Shown in pieces: positions 31,434 to 44,200 of a stretch of DNA of 64,000 bases. This stretch comes from Codonopsis lanceolata. Its lineage: Eukaryota > Streptophyta > Magnoliopsida > Asterales > Campanulaceae. The notes under the pieces are model-generated. The model was not told where the DNA came from. It did not search any database and saw only the letters and a list, made by a program, of their open reading frames with translations. The stretch covers positions 83,820,295-83,884,294 of the forward strand of contig CM028378.1 in the NCBI GenBank assembly GCA_013146195.2, written 5' to 3'. Numbering within the stretch: the first letter of the stretch is position 1; each line of letters opens with the position of its first letter. The position numbers and the translations under genes are program-made.

Positions 31434-33223
31434 CGTGATTGAAACCTTATCCTCTCATTAATTAGTTGTGAACAAGTTCTTGGATTTTATTGGCAACAAT
31501 TTTAGGCTGTGTTATTAATGAAAGGCACTTGTGTGTTCTCTATACTGATTGTGATGAATGATCTCCGACACGCGTGTGATAGATATTTGAAAATGTGTAA
31601 CGAATGTGGTTCCATCCTGCACAAGATGCCAGTAACAAGTGGTTCATCTGTTTGCATTTGTTTCATGATTGAAAAATGATCTTTGTTGATGCATATGGAA
31701 ATATGGCTTTTCTAAAAATTCAATCAGGGAGCTGACCATTATGGTGATGAAATGAGTTTGATGTCAACTATGTAGTGTTATTTTTCCCTGTTGCACCTCA
31801 TCATTGGTTGCATTAAGGACTAAGACTAGAAGGTACATGACACATGGGATAGTCTAAATTTTTACATTTTAGTTTGAGCTTTTAAGAACATGGCAGGTCA
31901 AGAAGAGAAGTCAACCCATTGTATGGCCGGGTAATAAGCTATACCATAGTTTTGAACTGTGTTATCTAATTAGAAAAAAATCTCACTATTAAGTGCTGTT
32001 GACTTATTAGAAAGTGGAAGACACTTAATCCCGACATTTGCACATTGTAAGTGATTATTTTTTAAGCGTGATATGAGTTCTTGGGGGCTCTCTTACTATT
32101 TAGAAGAGTTGGAAACTTAACAAACAATGAGAATTTTGGTTAACCAAGGTATTATGGTTCACATCTCCTTGCTTGCATCTATTACCTCCTGAATTGTTAG
32201 TCCACAAGCTGGCACCTTGTCTAGTTTGTGATTATTTAGCAGGGTCAAGAATTAGGGGTGGGCGTTGTTGAAAGTTGTAAACATTGTTGGCATCTCTTAG
32301 AAACTTAAGGTGTAACATGAGCTAGTTATTTAACATTCTAAAAGATAGGAGCCTTGTAGCAGCATTTAAATCTTAGGAATGAGAATGCTCCCAGGTAGCC
32401 TGCTCTAATAATTATTCTCAATTTTTTTTTTAGGAAACAGGGCGGCACCTGCTAGATTTTATTAAAATAAGAAAAAGTACAAACTTAAAGGGGACAACCA
32501 GCCTTACCCAATAAAAGGGGGGACAAAGGAGCCTTACCTCAAAAAGGAAATACAAAGCATTTAAATCTTCTTCTTTTTTTAATTATTCTCAATCTTTGTG
32601 TTACTGCTTTCCCTGCATAAGTATAAAGGCTATATGATATTACTAAAAGTCTAAATGAGAATCACATGCTATTTCAAGAATTTTCTTGCAACAAAATATA
32701 TGTGGTGTGGAACTTCATAACCGAAATCACATTGCTCAATAACATAATCCATAGCTCACATTTATTAAACACACCATTTCTGTTTTTGTTTTGTTTTGTA
32801 AAGAAATTCATCTATTAGTCACTTAATATCCATGTTTTTAGTTGATACCCCACATGGCAGTGTAGTAATTAGATAATTTCCGCATGAGTAAATTATGGAA
32901 ATATTATAGCAGTCAATCTCCTTAAGAGATTTGGTCAAACTTTTTGTTTTGTATGCAATGTAATATTCTATAAAAATATAGTAGACACCAAGAACAATAG
33001 GTTGGTTTTTCTCTATTTCCTTTTCGTATTTGTGTCTGCTTCATCTCTTTCTTTCTTTCTTGTTCGTGTCTGTATAAAGTAATGACACCAAGCACAACAA
33101 GTTGGTTTTTTTCTCTATTTCCTTGCATAATGTGTCTGCTTCAGGCATAATATCTTAATACATAAGATGATACGGTGTGTGATTAGAAAACAACGACACC
33201 CAATGTACATGTTGACTTTACAA
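31434..33223. other. Non-coding duplicated segment (copy 2)
   Basis: Matches 2113-3914. Includes the LINE tail at 32410-32597. Nothing else is seen. Confidence 0.6.
32410..32597 (-). mobile_element. LINE 3' end, copy 2
   Basis: Same insert and flanking 17-bp repeat as at 3099-3289, with one change in the left repeat. It supports insertion before the duplication. Confidence 0.7.
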
Positions 33224-33735
33224 ATACATGCTAGTAGGGTTGTTAACCCCAAATGATAGTTAATATTTATTAAAAATTATAATTGAATTTAATATTGGTC
33301 GTTGTCTATTAAGTAAACGATGCAGCAATATAAAACATCAATACAAGATTGGAAGAGGCGATGCCTAATAAATTAAGAATGACGTAAAATGTTTAAATAA
33401 AGAAATGTGTGTATTTTTCGAAATGCAATTACAATGCCCAATTTTTTTTTTTGCGAGGCCTAATTTTGTTGGCTTCACAAATACATGCTAGTAGGGTTAT
33501 TAATCCCAATAGACAGTTAAAATTTATTAAAAAAATATAATTGAATTTAATATTGGTCGTTGCCTATTTATTAAACGACACAGCAATATAAAACATTAAT
33601 ACAAGATTCGAAGAGGCGATGCCTAATAAATTAACAATGATGCAAAATGTTTAAATAAAAAAACGTGTGTATTTTTTGAAAAACAATTCCGACGCCCAAT
33701 TTTTTCTTTGTGAGACCCAATATGAGCGCGCGTTT
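33224..33735. repeat. Two-unit tandem duplication, period 256 bp (copy 2)
   Basis: Same two units as at 3915-4425. Confidence 0.85.
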
Positions 33736-33861
33736 TATGTGGTTATATGCGCGAGTTTATTGTTTATTAAGGGTATCATTGTCATTTTATTCCCAAAGGG
33801 TACTTTAGCGATTGAAAAAAAATCATGGATTTTTGCAGATAACATTTCACTACATGGTACC

Positions 33862-34186
33862 GGCCCGAATTTCACCCTTTTATATATTGTTGACGTGAGG
33901 ATAAGTTCAAAAACTCATCTTCTCACCCTTTCTTTCCAGCCGTGAGGTAGTATAAGTGGGTTTTGAAATGTTTTAATCTTCTACACTCAATTCGTAAACC
34001 GAACATTACCCGTTTTCAATTTCGACTCCTCAGGGGTGTTGTACGTGTTGAGGACTACATTTGTACACAAAAGTTTTGGGTTTTCACCGATATTTTTCGG
34101 AGGAGGTAAGTAACTAATCCCTTGTTTGCTTATGTATGCAATAATATGTGCCATATAGGATGTTTCTGAGGTAACATATTAGTTAA
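33862..34186. repeat. LTR-like fragment related to the LARD LTR
   Basis: The stretch around TTTCGACTCCTCAGG and GTGTTGTACGTGTTG...ACTTTGTAC-like (34018-34070) matches the LARD LTR at 55037-55090. Too short to classify further. Confidence 0.4.
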
Positions 34187-34641
34187 CTAGGTTATTACCC
34201 GTGCGATGCACGGTTGATTTAGTGTTGTTTCTGAAACTTAATTTTGTAGATAGAATTTGCAAACTATTTGAATGAACCAACAACAGCAAGATATCCACAT
34301 AATTAATAAATCAAAAAAAACCACAATTGGAGTGATAAAATCTACTTGATAGGTTTCATTCCTGTTGACTTAGTGACATTCATAGGTTTCATTCTTGTTG
34401 ACTCATCAATACTTGACTTGAAATTTATTGCATATGGTGAACCTGGCAGATTCAGCCCTGCTCTTCTACCAATAAAAGCGTACCACTCTACCAAAGAAAT
34501 CGGGAAATTGATAATGACTTTAAGTAGCTCAAACGCACACATCAAAAGAGAATAACTAAAGAACATTCTACTGAAAGAAACACAATCATACCTGAGATGA
34601 TGATTTTTTATTATGGAGTTCTAATATCATTCAATAACGTC
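34187..34641 (-). mobile_element. Possible Helitron 3' end (minus strand)
   Basis: Read on the minus strand a hairpin CCGTGC-ATC-GCACGG (34199-34213) is followed by about eight bases and CTAG with a following T, the layout of a Helitron 3' terminus. No 5' TC terminus is identified. A minus-strand open piece (34566-34342) contains a WYAFIGRR stretch of unknown origin. RTE-type LINE ends can look similar. Confidence 0.4.
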
Positions 34642-34694
34642 CACTACAAGAAAAATAAGATATTGTGACACCTTACTTGAGGCTCTTTTCGAAA
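34642..34694 (+). mobile_element. CACTA element 2, left terminus
   Basis: Begins CACTACAAGAAAAATAAG, a CACTA terminal inverted repeat. It is cut after 53 bp by the gypsy element; the interrupted repeat unit resumes at 45093/45098. Confidence 0.75.
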
Positions 34695-37463
34695 TGTAAC
34701 AGCCCGACCCGGACTCTAATGCGAAATCCCAAGGTCGTGACGTCAAGACAAGCTAAAAGACGGACAAGCACCTGCTAAGCATAATGGTGCGAGTCAAGAG
34801 TTGAGCCAACAAGCTCAAAACAGGAATATAAGGCCATAACGGCAAAACGGGATAACAAAACTAAAACCTGCGGAAGCAAATCATAGGTGGAACCCAAGCC
34901 TTTAAATCCTAAAGCAAAGAACACGAGGCTGAGAGACAACTATCTCTCGACAAATCTACGACGCGCGTGACGCAACATTGCGCACGGGCAACAAACCATC
35001 GGCAACCAAAGGCCGGCAAAGCAACAAGATCCCAACCTGATAAATAACCACTCAACGGCTATAACATGCCGGAGGGACAAATCAACTAAAGGAATAAGAG
35101 ATTAAATACTAGACAACTAAACCAAAATCTAACGACTAAAGTTGACGGAGATAGAAATAACCATAACGCAATACTAGAATACGCGAGCTAAAACCTTGCT
35201 CGGGAAGACGACAAAATAACTTCTAAATAAATACAATAGCTCGACCAAACAAGTCGGCTCCCAAAATAAAACGATAATAAAATACTAACATAACTACCCA
35301 AGTAAAGTTTACATAACTTTACATCCGCATCTCACAAGATGAATAAATACAATAATAAATCCAAGCTATTGCCGGGAAGGCCACCTGCTAGAAATCACTA
35401 TTCCGCAACCGCAACGCGTACTAACGAGCTCACTGCACAAACTAAGGACAACAAACACACGAAATGAGTCATAATGACCCAGTAAGCTACTAAATGCAAC
35501 TGTATGACATAGCATGGCATGGCATGGCATAATGCACCAGTATAAATACAATCGTGGCATCATAATAATAATGTACCAACAGTAATCATGTACAACCAAA
35601 TTATGGGCCCAGCCCTCAATAATAAAACCATGGGTCCAACCTTCAAATGATCACAACATGGGTCCAACCCTCAATGATCACAAATTTGCACTTAGCATGT
35701 TATTCACATAAAGTGCGAGTATTAAACATCACAATAGGATATGTTATGGGCCCGGCCGCTACGTAGCTCCTGCAAGAAAAACACTGTTAACCCAATATCC
35801 TGACTACGATGCTCGTGACTTCGTATCAATATACCGAACTCCGCCGCCTAATAGCAGCCTGTGACGCACGTATTGTTACGGCAAAGGGGCTACTTCCCCA
35901 TTGCGGCCAACAATGGAGGGGTGTGTTAGGTCCCAGGTACGGCGATCCATAGCGAATACGAATTTGACAATTCGTATAGGCGATGTATCGTCCCACCCTG
36001 ACATAAAAATCATAGCAAATAATGCCAGCTGGACTCAATGCAATGCACAAGTAGATATTTATTCGTCAAGACCAAATAAGGATCGGATTCGACAAGAGCG
36101 AACCCGTCCGACCAAATGCTCAAGTATGTATTTACTCAATAAACAAATAAGGAATGAATTCGACAAGAGCGAACTCATCCGACCAAATAGGTTATTATTC
36201 TCTACCATAAATCAAGTCAAGGCAAATACATTGCTCACATCCAATTAATCTTAAAAGATCTCAAGTCACCAATTAAATCAAGAGTAGTATTAACCCACCA
36301 AGAATCATATTATGAGGTCTATAATGGACCTCTACTTGAAATCAAACCAAAGACTACACCGTAGTTATAACCCACAAGTACGTTCATGTGCAACCGATCA
36401 ATTTTCCCCAAAAGTGAGAACTTACTCAATAATTATTTTTCAACCATACTCGAGACCATAGGTTAGTCTTTAATGTACCGTGCTCTCCCGAGCACGCTCT
36501 AAATAAATCCCCTAATAAATCTCTATAACGTAGGTGTCTCAATTGGACACAAATCGAGATGCTCGGGTGCTCACAATCATAACCAACCAAAACCCGAACA
36601 TCGTAGGTATTAACCCAACGTTCATTAATATATAATTGAACTTGTAACGACTCCGTTGAGTCTTAATACTACATTTCATTATTTATACATATCTTAAATC
36701 CCCAAATTAACATTCCATTCAAATATATAACAAAACCCTAAAATTCATTCGGGCTTGATTCCCAAGCCTAAAAATTCAAGAACTCATCGTAATCATAATC
36801 CCACTTGAAGTTTAGAAACTAAGTGCTCCACAATCATAATCAAACGAAACCCAAACATCGTAGGATTTCAACCCAAGTTCACTAACACATTTTGAACTTA
36901 TAATGACTCCGTTGAGTCTTACTATTAAGTTTCATTATTTATACATTCCATAAATCCCAACATTATCATCCTATTCACTTTATAACAAATTCCAAAATAA
37001 TTCGGGCTTGATTTCCAAGCCCTAAAATTCATAAAAATCTTAACAAAGGGATAACTCATTTCTCCCAACACACAACATCATTCAAATCATCCTACACATG
37101 GCATTGACAAGTTCATACCTCCAAAAATTCACAAGATAGGCATACATGGCATACCAAGTGTTCATTGCCCACAAATAGCACATAGATTGTTTTCCTTAGG
37201 GCCAATGAACCAAAACCAAAAGAAAGTAACTTACCTAGTTCAGATGAAAACTCTAAAGAACGCAAATCCGATCGGTGAACTTGTTCTACCCGTCGAGGGC
37301 TTCACGAATCTGAAGTTTGAAGGCAATCCAACGGTTGGATCATCATGGATCGAAGGGAGAAGGAGGCTAGGGCTTGAAATCTCCAAGAACCCTCTCTCTC
37401 TCTAATACGTATGGTGGAGGAGAAGAAATGAAGAGAATTTATGAATTCTCTAATGGGTTTGGG

Positions 37464-37471
37464 TATTTATA
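37464..37471 (-). promoter_or_regulatory. TATA box of TR-GAG 3' LTR
   Basis: Minus-strand TATAAATA, embedded in GGGTATAAATACCC. Its equivalent in the 5' LTR is at 44049-44056. A purine/pyrimidine-rich leader with a CT/GA microsatellite (37397-37402) follows downstream. Confidence 0.7.
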
Positions 37472-37690
37472 CCCCCAAATATAAAGAGGGCACAATAGTC
37501 ATTTCCCTAGTACAATTAGTAGAGAGTAGGAGTAATCACTCTCTAATCTAACCTTAATTAACTTCCAACTAATGTTAGGACATGTTTAGGGCTAAGTATG
37601 GGAGGTTAGGAAGGGTTTAGAGGGGGTTTGATGAGGGTAGGATAGGCAATTCTCGTCAAAACACAAAACAGGGCAAAAGCAGGTCGGGGC

Positions 37691-37804
37691 ACCTTGCGGT
37701 CGCAAGGTCCCCTAGAGCTTGCGACCGCAAGCTCTCCAGCCCTCTCCAAGCACAAATTATGATGACCTTGCGGGGGCAAGGTCCTTCCCCCTTGCGACCG
37801 CAAG
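37691..37804. promoter_or_regulatory. Array of four palindromes upstream of the TATA box
   Basis: Four inverted repeats with core CTTGC-G..-GCAAG: 37691-37708 (8-bp arms), 37714-37735 (10-bp arms around AGAGCTTGCG), 37764-37783 (8-bp arms, GGGG centre) and 37791-37804 (6-bp arms). They lie about 220-340 bp upstream of the TATA box in element orientation, an enhancer-like position. All four are repeated in the 5' LTR (about 44276-44390). Confidence 0.75.
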
Positions 37805-38507
37805 CCTCCCAGACCAAAAAGGGCTTAGAATTCAACCCCAAATGACCTCAAACACGTAACCAAACTTAACAAGGTTCAAACCTTATCCAAAGTAGGTCTA
37901 GAACTCCCATAGAACACCCACAAACAACTCCTGAAAGAACTCGGAGCGGAACCGGGAAGAGGTGCAACAACGTGCAACCGGAACAACCAATGAACAAGCA
38001 ATTGAACGAGCAATGAAAGGAGACTTTTAAGGAAAGTCTAAGGGCTAATGCAGAAGCTTGAATACTTCTAGAAAGTTGAATAACAACTAGGGAAATAAGA
38101 ATTCCAAAGGCGAGACGATTACGCGACTCACTCCCCGAACTACGCGATAGAGACGAATGATGTTTCCAAAGCTTCCAAATCATCGATAGACTTAAGGAAC
38201 ACCTCCAACTTGAAGCCTAATACATATAACATGTTAATAAACCATCATATGAAGGTCTAGGACCACACCGAGGTCACGAACGCAAAATGCAAGCAAACTC
38301 TCAATCGCGTCGCATTCCGACTATCGTCGAGTCACGACTTGTGACTTTAGCAAGTCAACAACTATATGGCATCTCTTAATAGTGTTTTGGTCTTAATGTG
38401 GTCTCTTATACACATCTAGAAAATCTCATAACCAATCATACAGACGACAAAGGAAGAAGTGCAAGTATGGCACGCAAACCGAGCTAACGAAGGAGCGGGG
38501 TGTTACA

Positions 38508-38519
38508 CTCTCTCCAACT
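38508..38519 (-). promoter_or_regulatory. TR-GAG polypurine tract
   Basis: Minus-strand AGTTGGAGAGAG immediately before the 3' LTR start TGTAACACC. Confidence 0.8.
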
Positions 38520-40257
38520 TTAAAAAGAATTCGTCCCGAATTCTAAATCATGATACAAACCAACGTTAGGTCAACACTCAACCACGATACATTGAGACAA
38601 CGATTATGGTGTCTCTTAATCCCGGGTGAACACTCGAGCTCAAAACTACCAACCTAGACTTGAATCTCCAAGTCTACTATCACATAATACACGAGGGTCT
38701 AACTGCAATAATCCGAATTCAAAAGTTTACGAACTCTCAATAGACACAACAACTTCAACACTTACGATTGAAAATACTATGACCCATACTTGATTCGCAA
38801 ATACACATATTACCAGCACTATGCCAATCATGTACGCAAAACCCCAAATTTTAACATGAAAAACACATTCAAGGACACTTCAACATCCAAATACCGAAAC
38901 TATTTGTCTTGAGGCACAACATGAAATTCAAGCATAAGAGATTCTAAGTTAAAAGAAATAATAATTTCCTATGGAGCAATTCACAAACAAATTAGAGATA
39001 ATCAGGTCGGCATTTCAAACCACGTAAATCACACTCGCGATTTCCCAATCGCGGGTAAGAACACATAAAATCACATTAATGAAATGTTTTGAAAATTCGT
39101 TCCATTTCTGTCCATTCCATTTGGTAACGGGTATAGTCAATTTCTAACTTAATTCTTACCAATCCTAGTCTAACGACGAATACCTTTTGCTCACTAATTC
39201 AGGGTACCTACTGAATTAGCTTCAAAAGTTTCCATCGTAAGGATGCGAAGGTTCATGAATAAAATGTTTTAAGCATCCTTCATACAGTCTCCTACGCTAA
39301 TGAAATGAATGAACAGGAGATAGTAATTATGAAATGCGAATTTAATATACTACAATGTAAATGCATCAAGTAGGTGTTTTCTACGACTAATGCACATAAC
39401 TGAATAAAATCAGATCAAGTAACAAGGTCTATTACCTTGGCAAACAACAATCATAGCCACCACAAAACTCGTGTATCTAGTACACTCGACCAAGATAATT
39501 CACTAGAAATTACAAGAAATCGACACGTCTACCGATACTTGTAACATCTATACTCCGTAAGACTATCCTTTCTTAAGCTCTAGACCGAGTCTACAACCAA
39601 TGCATACACTAAACTTCTTAACACAACGTTAACGTCTCAATACTCACGGTGAAGCGTCAATCTCTCCCGTGCAGCCGAAAGCAACTGATAAATCGCAGCA
39701 CTTAACCTTCGTACTAATCGAGTGTATTCTACTCGCATAATAACCACTAACAATAATATAGTATTATATTATTCATCATATTAAACATATTTCCGTAGAA
39801 TATACAAGTATCATTCCAAACCAATAAGTATCATCATACAATTCATGCTTCATATATATATTCATATATATACATACATATACATACTATGGCCTTTTTA
39901 CATAACCACTAGAACCACAACTCTATACATATATCATAGTCTTATACATATATAGACTAAACAAGAATCCATACACCACGTGCAATTACCTACCGGTAAT
40001 TCACAAAACAAACCATATCATATATCGATCTCACATTGGGGTATTATTCCCGATCGAACAAATAAGCAATATTACACAATACACCATATAATGTATGTAT
40101 GAATGCACATGAGCTACCGATTAAAGCGCATACTCATAATAATGGTAATAGTAGCAATGGTATAATTTACATATATGTATACAAGAATATACCTTCCTAT
40201 TTCGGATAGGTCTCAAAACTTCGCAATGGCCAACCGCCACGCGCGCACTGCCTCAAA
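38520..40257 (-). other. TR-GAG non-coding interior
   Basis: No open frame above about 60 codons and no pol motif. Includes an AT-rich ATATAT/ACATAC stretch near 39847-39960. Where an autonomous element would have pol there is only this. Confidence 0.75.
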
Positions 40258-41172
40258 CTATAGGCCGACCATCACCATCTCTCTTGGAGCCACTGGATTG
40301 TTGACTAGTACTCCCAGATGACTAACTCTCCTCCTCGGGCAATCTTTACGAACATGATCGCCGCCACAAACAAAGCATTTTCCTGTTATACCCCAGCACC
40401 TATTCTCGGTGTGTCCTGTTTTCTTACAAAAGTTACATGTCAACTCGTCACCTCGTCGTCTCCGTCTAGAGGTAGAAGTATCAATCCTAATAGTCTCTGA
40501 GATTCTCTCTCGAGCATGATCCTCGATATCCATCTCCATCGCATATGCACGATCCACAGCCCCTTGGTAATCCGTAAGTTGTAATGGAATAAGCTGCCTA
40601 CGATATTTCATCCTCAGGCCTTTCACGAACCGCTCGGTCTTCCTAGTCTCATCTGGTACCAAGTAACTACAGTAACAAGCCAACTCCGCAAACTTTGTTG
40701 AATACTGAGCCACAGTCATATCTCCTTGTTCTAACGATAGGATTTCCATCTCTCTTCTTTCCCGAATTACTGCCGGAATAAACCGTACCATAAACTCCAT
40801 GACAAAGTTCTCCCACACTCGAGGCACTCCATGTTGTCTCCAGTGATCTCTTAATTCAAGCCACCAATGCTCGGCCACACCATCCAATCTAAACACCGCT
40901 AATGTCACCATCTCTTCTGATGTACAACCCAAAACTACAAAGATCTTCTCCATGCTTTCTAGCCAACGCTCCGCCTTAGTAGCATCTGACTCTCCATCAA
41001 AACTTTCCGGTTTCAACTTCAAAAATTTCTCAAGAACGGTGAAATTGCTTTCCAGTCCAATCATCGGTTTAGGAGTCACACACGGCTCATTAACGTTCTC
41101 TTCTCTTCCGTCACCACGAGCGGTACTCGAATGAGGTATACTAGAACTAGATCCATGCCAAGTTCCTGACAT
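40258..41172 (-). CDS. Gag protein of TR-GAG element
   Basis: 304 residues, uninterrupted. Structural protein expected to form the virus-like particle and bind RNA. N-terminal 35 residues are low complexity; 45-180 is a Retrotrans_gag domain (FDGESDATKAERWLESMEKIF, AEHWW, ENFVMEFMVRFIP, LEQGDMTVAQYSTKF, LVPDE). Two zinc knuckles: C246-X2-C-X4-H-X4-C259 (CNFCKKTGHTENRC) and a shorter C266-X2-C-X3-H-X4-C278 (CFVCGGDHVRKDC). It stops (TAG) soon after the knuckles, where a gag-pol would continue into protease. The start Met is 96 bp downstream of the PBS, consistent with a real start. Because it is intact, it may still be translated. Confidence 0.9.
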   Translation of the reverse strand: MSGTWHGSSSSIPHSSTARGDGREENVNEPCVTPKPMIGLESNFTVLEKFLKLKPESFDGESDATKAERWLESMEKIFVVLGCTSEEMVTLAVFRLDGVAEHWWLELRDHWRQHGVPRVWENFVMEFMVRFIPAVIRERREMEILSLEQGDMTVAQYSTKFAELACYCSYLVPDETRKTERFVKGLRMKYRRQLIPLQLTDYQGAVDRAYAMEMDIEDHARERISETIRIDTSTSRRRRRGDELTCNFCKKTGHTENRCWGITGKCFVCGGDHVRKDCPRRRVSHLGVLVNNPVAPREMVMVGL

Positions 41173-41268
41173 AATACGCCTACAAAGAACACTCAGCGTT
41201 AATAACTCAACAATAAACCCAACCCAAACTAGGCCAAGGAACCTATCCTGGCGAAATAGCTAACATAT

Positions 41269-41283
41269 AGCTCTGATAACAAG
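41269..41283 (-). promoter_or_regulatory. TR-GAG primer-binding site
   Basis: Minus strand CTTGTTATCAGAGCT right after the 5' LTR end GGGCTGTTACA; one mismatch from the initiator tRNA-Met complement TGGTATCAGAGC. Confidence 0.8.
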
Positions 41284-44200
41284 TGTAACAGCCCGACCCG
41301 GACTCTAATGCAAAATCCCAAGGTCGTGCCATCAAGACAAGCTAAAATACGGACAAGCACCTGCTAAGCATAATGGTGCGAGTCAAGAGTTGAGCCAACA
41401 AGCTCAAAACAGGAATATAAGGCCATAACGGCAAAACGGGATAACAAAACTAAAACCTGCGGAAGCAAATCATAGGTGGAACCCAAGCCTTTAAATCCTA
41501 AAGCAAAGAACACGAGGCTGAGAGACAACTATCTCTCGACAAATCTACGACGCGCGTGATGCAACATTGCGCACGGGCAACAAACCATCGGCAACCAAAG
41601 GCCGGCAAAGCAACAAGATCCCAACCTGATAAACAACCACTCAACGGCTATAACATGCCGGAGGGACAAATCAACTAAAAGGAATAAGAGATTAAATACT
41701 AGACAACTAAACCAAAATCTCACGACTAAAGTTGACGGAGATAGAAATAACCATAACGCAATACTAGAATACGCGAGCTAAAACCTTGCTCGGGAAGACG
41801 ACAAAATAACTTCTAAATAAATACAATAGCTCGACCAAACAAGTCGGCTCCCAAAATAAAACGATAATAAAATACTAACATAACTACCCAAGTAAAGTTT
41901 ACATAACTTTACATCCGCATCTCACAAGATGAATAAATACAATAATAAATCCAAGCTATCGCCGAGAAGGCCACTGCTAGAAATCACTATTCCGCAACCG
42001 CAACTCGTACTAACGAGCTCACTGCACAAACTAAGGAAAACAAACACACGAAATGAGTCATAATGACCCAGTAAGCTACTAAATGCAACTGTATGACATA
42101 GCATGGCATGGCATAATGCACCAGTATAAATACAATCGTGGCATCATAATAATAATGTACCAACAGTAATCATGTACAACCAAATTATGGGCCCAACCCT
42201 CAATAATAAAACCATGGGTCCAACCCTCAAATTATCACAACATGGGTCCAACCCTCAATGATCATAAATTTGCACTTATCACGTTATTAACATAAGTGCG
42301 AGTATTAAACATCACAATAGGATATGTTATGGGCCCGGCCGCTACGTAGCTCCTGCAAGAAAAACACTGTTAACCCAATATCCTGACTACGATGCTCGTG
42401 ACTTCGCATCGATATACCGAACTCCGCCGGCTAATAGCAGCCTGTGACGCACGTATTGTTACGGCAAATGGGCTACTTCCCCATTACGGCCAACAATGGA
42501 AGGGTGTGTGAGGTCCCAGGTACGGCGATCCATAGCGAATACGAATCTAACGATTCGTATAGGCGATGTATCGTCCCACCCTGACATAAAAATCATACCA
42601 AATAATGCCAGTTGGACTCAATGCAATGCACAAGTAGATATTTACTCGTCAAGACCAAATAAGGATCGGATTCGACAAGAGCGAACCCGTCCGACCAAAT
42701 GCTCAAGTATGTATTTACTCAATATAAACAAATAAGGAATGAATTCGACAAGAGCGAACTCATCCGACCAAATAGGTTATTATTCTCTACCATAAATCAA
42801 GTCAAGGCAAATACATTGCTCACAGCCAATTAATCTTAAAAGATCTCAAGTCACCAATTAAATCAAGAATAGTATTAACCCACCAAGAATAATATTATGA
42901 GGTCTATAATGGACCTCTACTCGAAATCAAACCAAAGACAACACCGTAGTTATAACCCACAAGTACGTTCATGTGCAACCGATCAATTTTCCCAAAAGTG
43001 AGAACTCACTCAATAATTATTTTTCAACCATACTCAAGACCATAGGTAGGTCTTTAATGTACCGTGCTCTCCCGAGCACGCTCTAAATAAATCCCCTAAT
43101 AAATCTCTATAACGTAGGTGTCTCAATTGGACACAAATCGAGATGCTCGGGTGCTCACAATCATAACCAACCAAAACCCGAACATCATAGGTATTAACCC
43201 AACGTTCATTAATATATTATTGAACTTGTAACGACTCCGTTGAGTCTTAATACTACATTTCATTATTTATACATATCATAAATCCCCAAATTAACACTCC
43301 ATTCAAATATATAACAAAACCCTAAAATTCATTCGGGCTTGATTCCCAAGCCTAAAAATTCAAGAACTCATCATAATCATAATCCCACTTGAAGTTTAGA
43401 AACTAAGTGCTCCACAATCATAATCAAACGAAACCCAAACATCGTAGGATTTCAACCCAAGTTCACTAACACATTTTTGAACTTATAATGACGCCGTTGA
43501 GTCTTACTATTAAGTTTCATTATTTACACATTCCATAAATCCCAACATTATCATCCTCTTCACTTTATAACAAATTCCAAAATAATTCGGGCTTGATTCC
43601 CAAGCCCTAAAATTCATAAAAATCTTAACAAAGGGATAACCCATTTCTCCCAACACACAACATCATTCAAATCATCCTACACATGGCATTGACAAGTTCA
43701 TACCTCCAAAAATTCACAAGATAGGCATACATGGCATACCAAGTGTTCATTGCCCACAAATAGCACATAGATTGTTTTCCTTAGGGCCAATGAACCAAAA
43801 CCAAAAGAAAGTAACTTACCTAGCTCGGATGAAAACTCCAAAGAACGCAAATCCGATCGGTGAACTTGTTCTACCCGTCGAGGGCTTCACGAATCTGAAG
43901 TTTGAAGGCAATCCAATGGTTGGATCGTCATGGATCGAAGGGAGAAGGAGGCTAGGGCTTGACATCTCCAAGAACCCTCTCTCTCTCTAATACGTATGGT
44001 GGAGGAGAAGAAATGAAGAGAATTTATGAATTCTCTAATGGGTTTGGGTATTTATACCCCCAAATATAAAGAGGGCACAATAGTCATTTCCCTAGTACAA
44101 TTAGTAGAGATTAGGAGTAATCACTCACTAATCTAACCTTAATTAACTTCCAAATAATGTTAGGACATGTTTAGGGCTAAGTATGGGAGGTTAGGAAGGG

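Larger units (their letters stand above)
27126..33861. repeat. Direct segmental duplication, copy 2
   Basis: Partner of 1-4550. It has the intact insertion site of the first solo LTR (both TSDs), so it keeps the older state there; it has gained a second solo LTR at 30168. Continuing past 33861 it has sequence that copy 1 does not show because of the gap. Confidence 0.95.
34695..38507 (-). repeat. TR-GAG 3' LTR
   Basis: 3,813 bp, minus-strand start TGTAACACCCCGC. TATA box on the minus strand at 37464-37471 inside the palindrome GGGTATTTATACCC. Upstream of it lies the palindrome array 37691-37804. Transcribed part has two hairpins (36085-36106, 36155-36177). A GGCAT pentamer run at about 35513-35530 has one unit more than the other LTR. 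Confidence 0.92.

Noticed and set aside
37866..38183. 105-aa minus-strand frame, also at 44451-44768
   Set aside because: Conserved only because both lie in the two LTRs of one element; it is in the U3 upstream of the promoter and has no recognisable motif.
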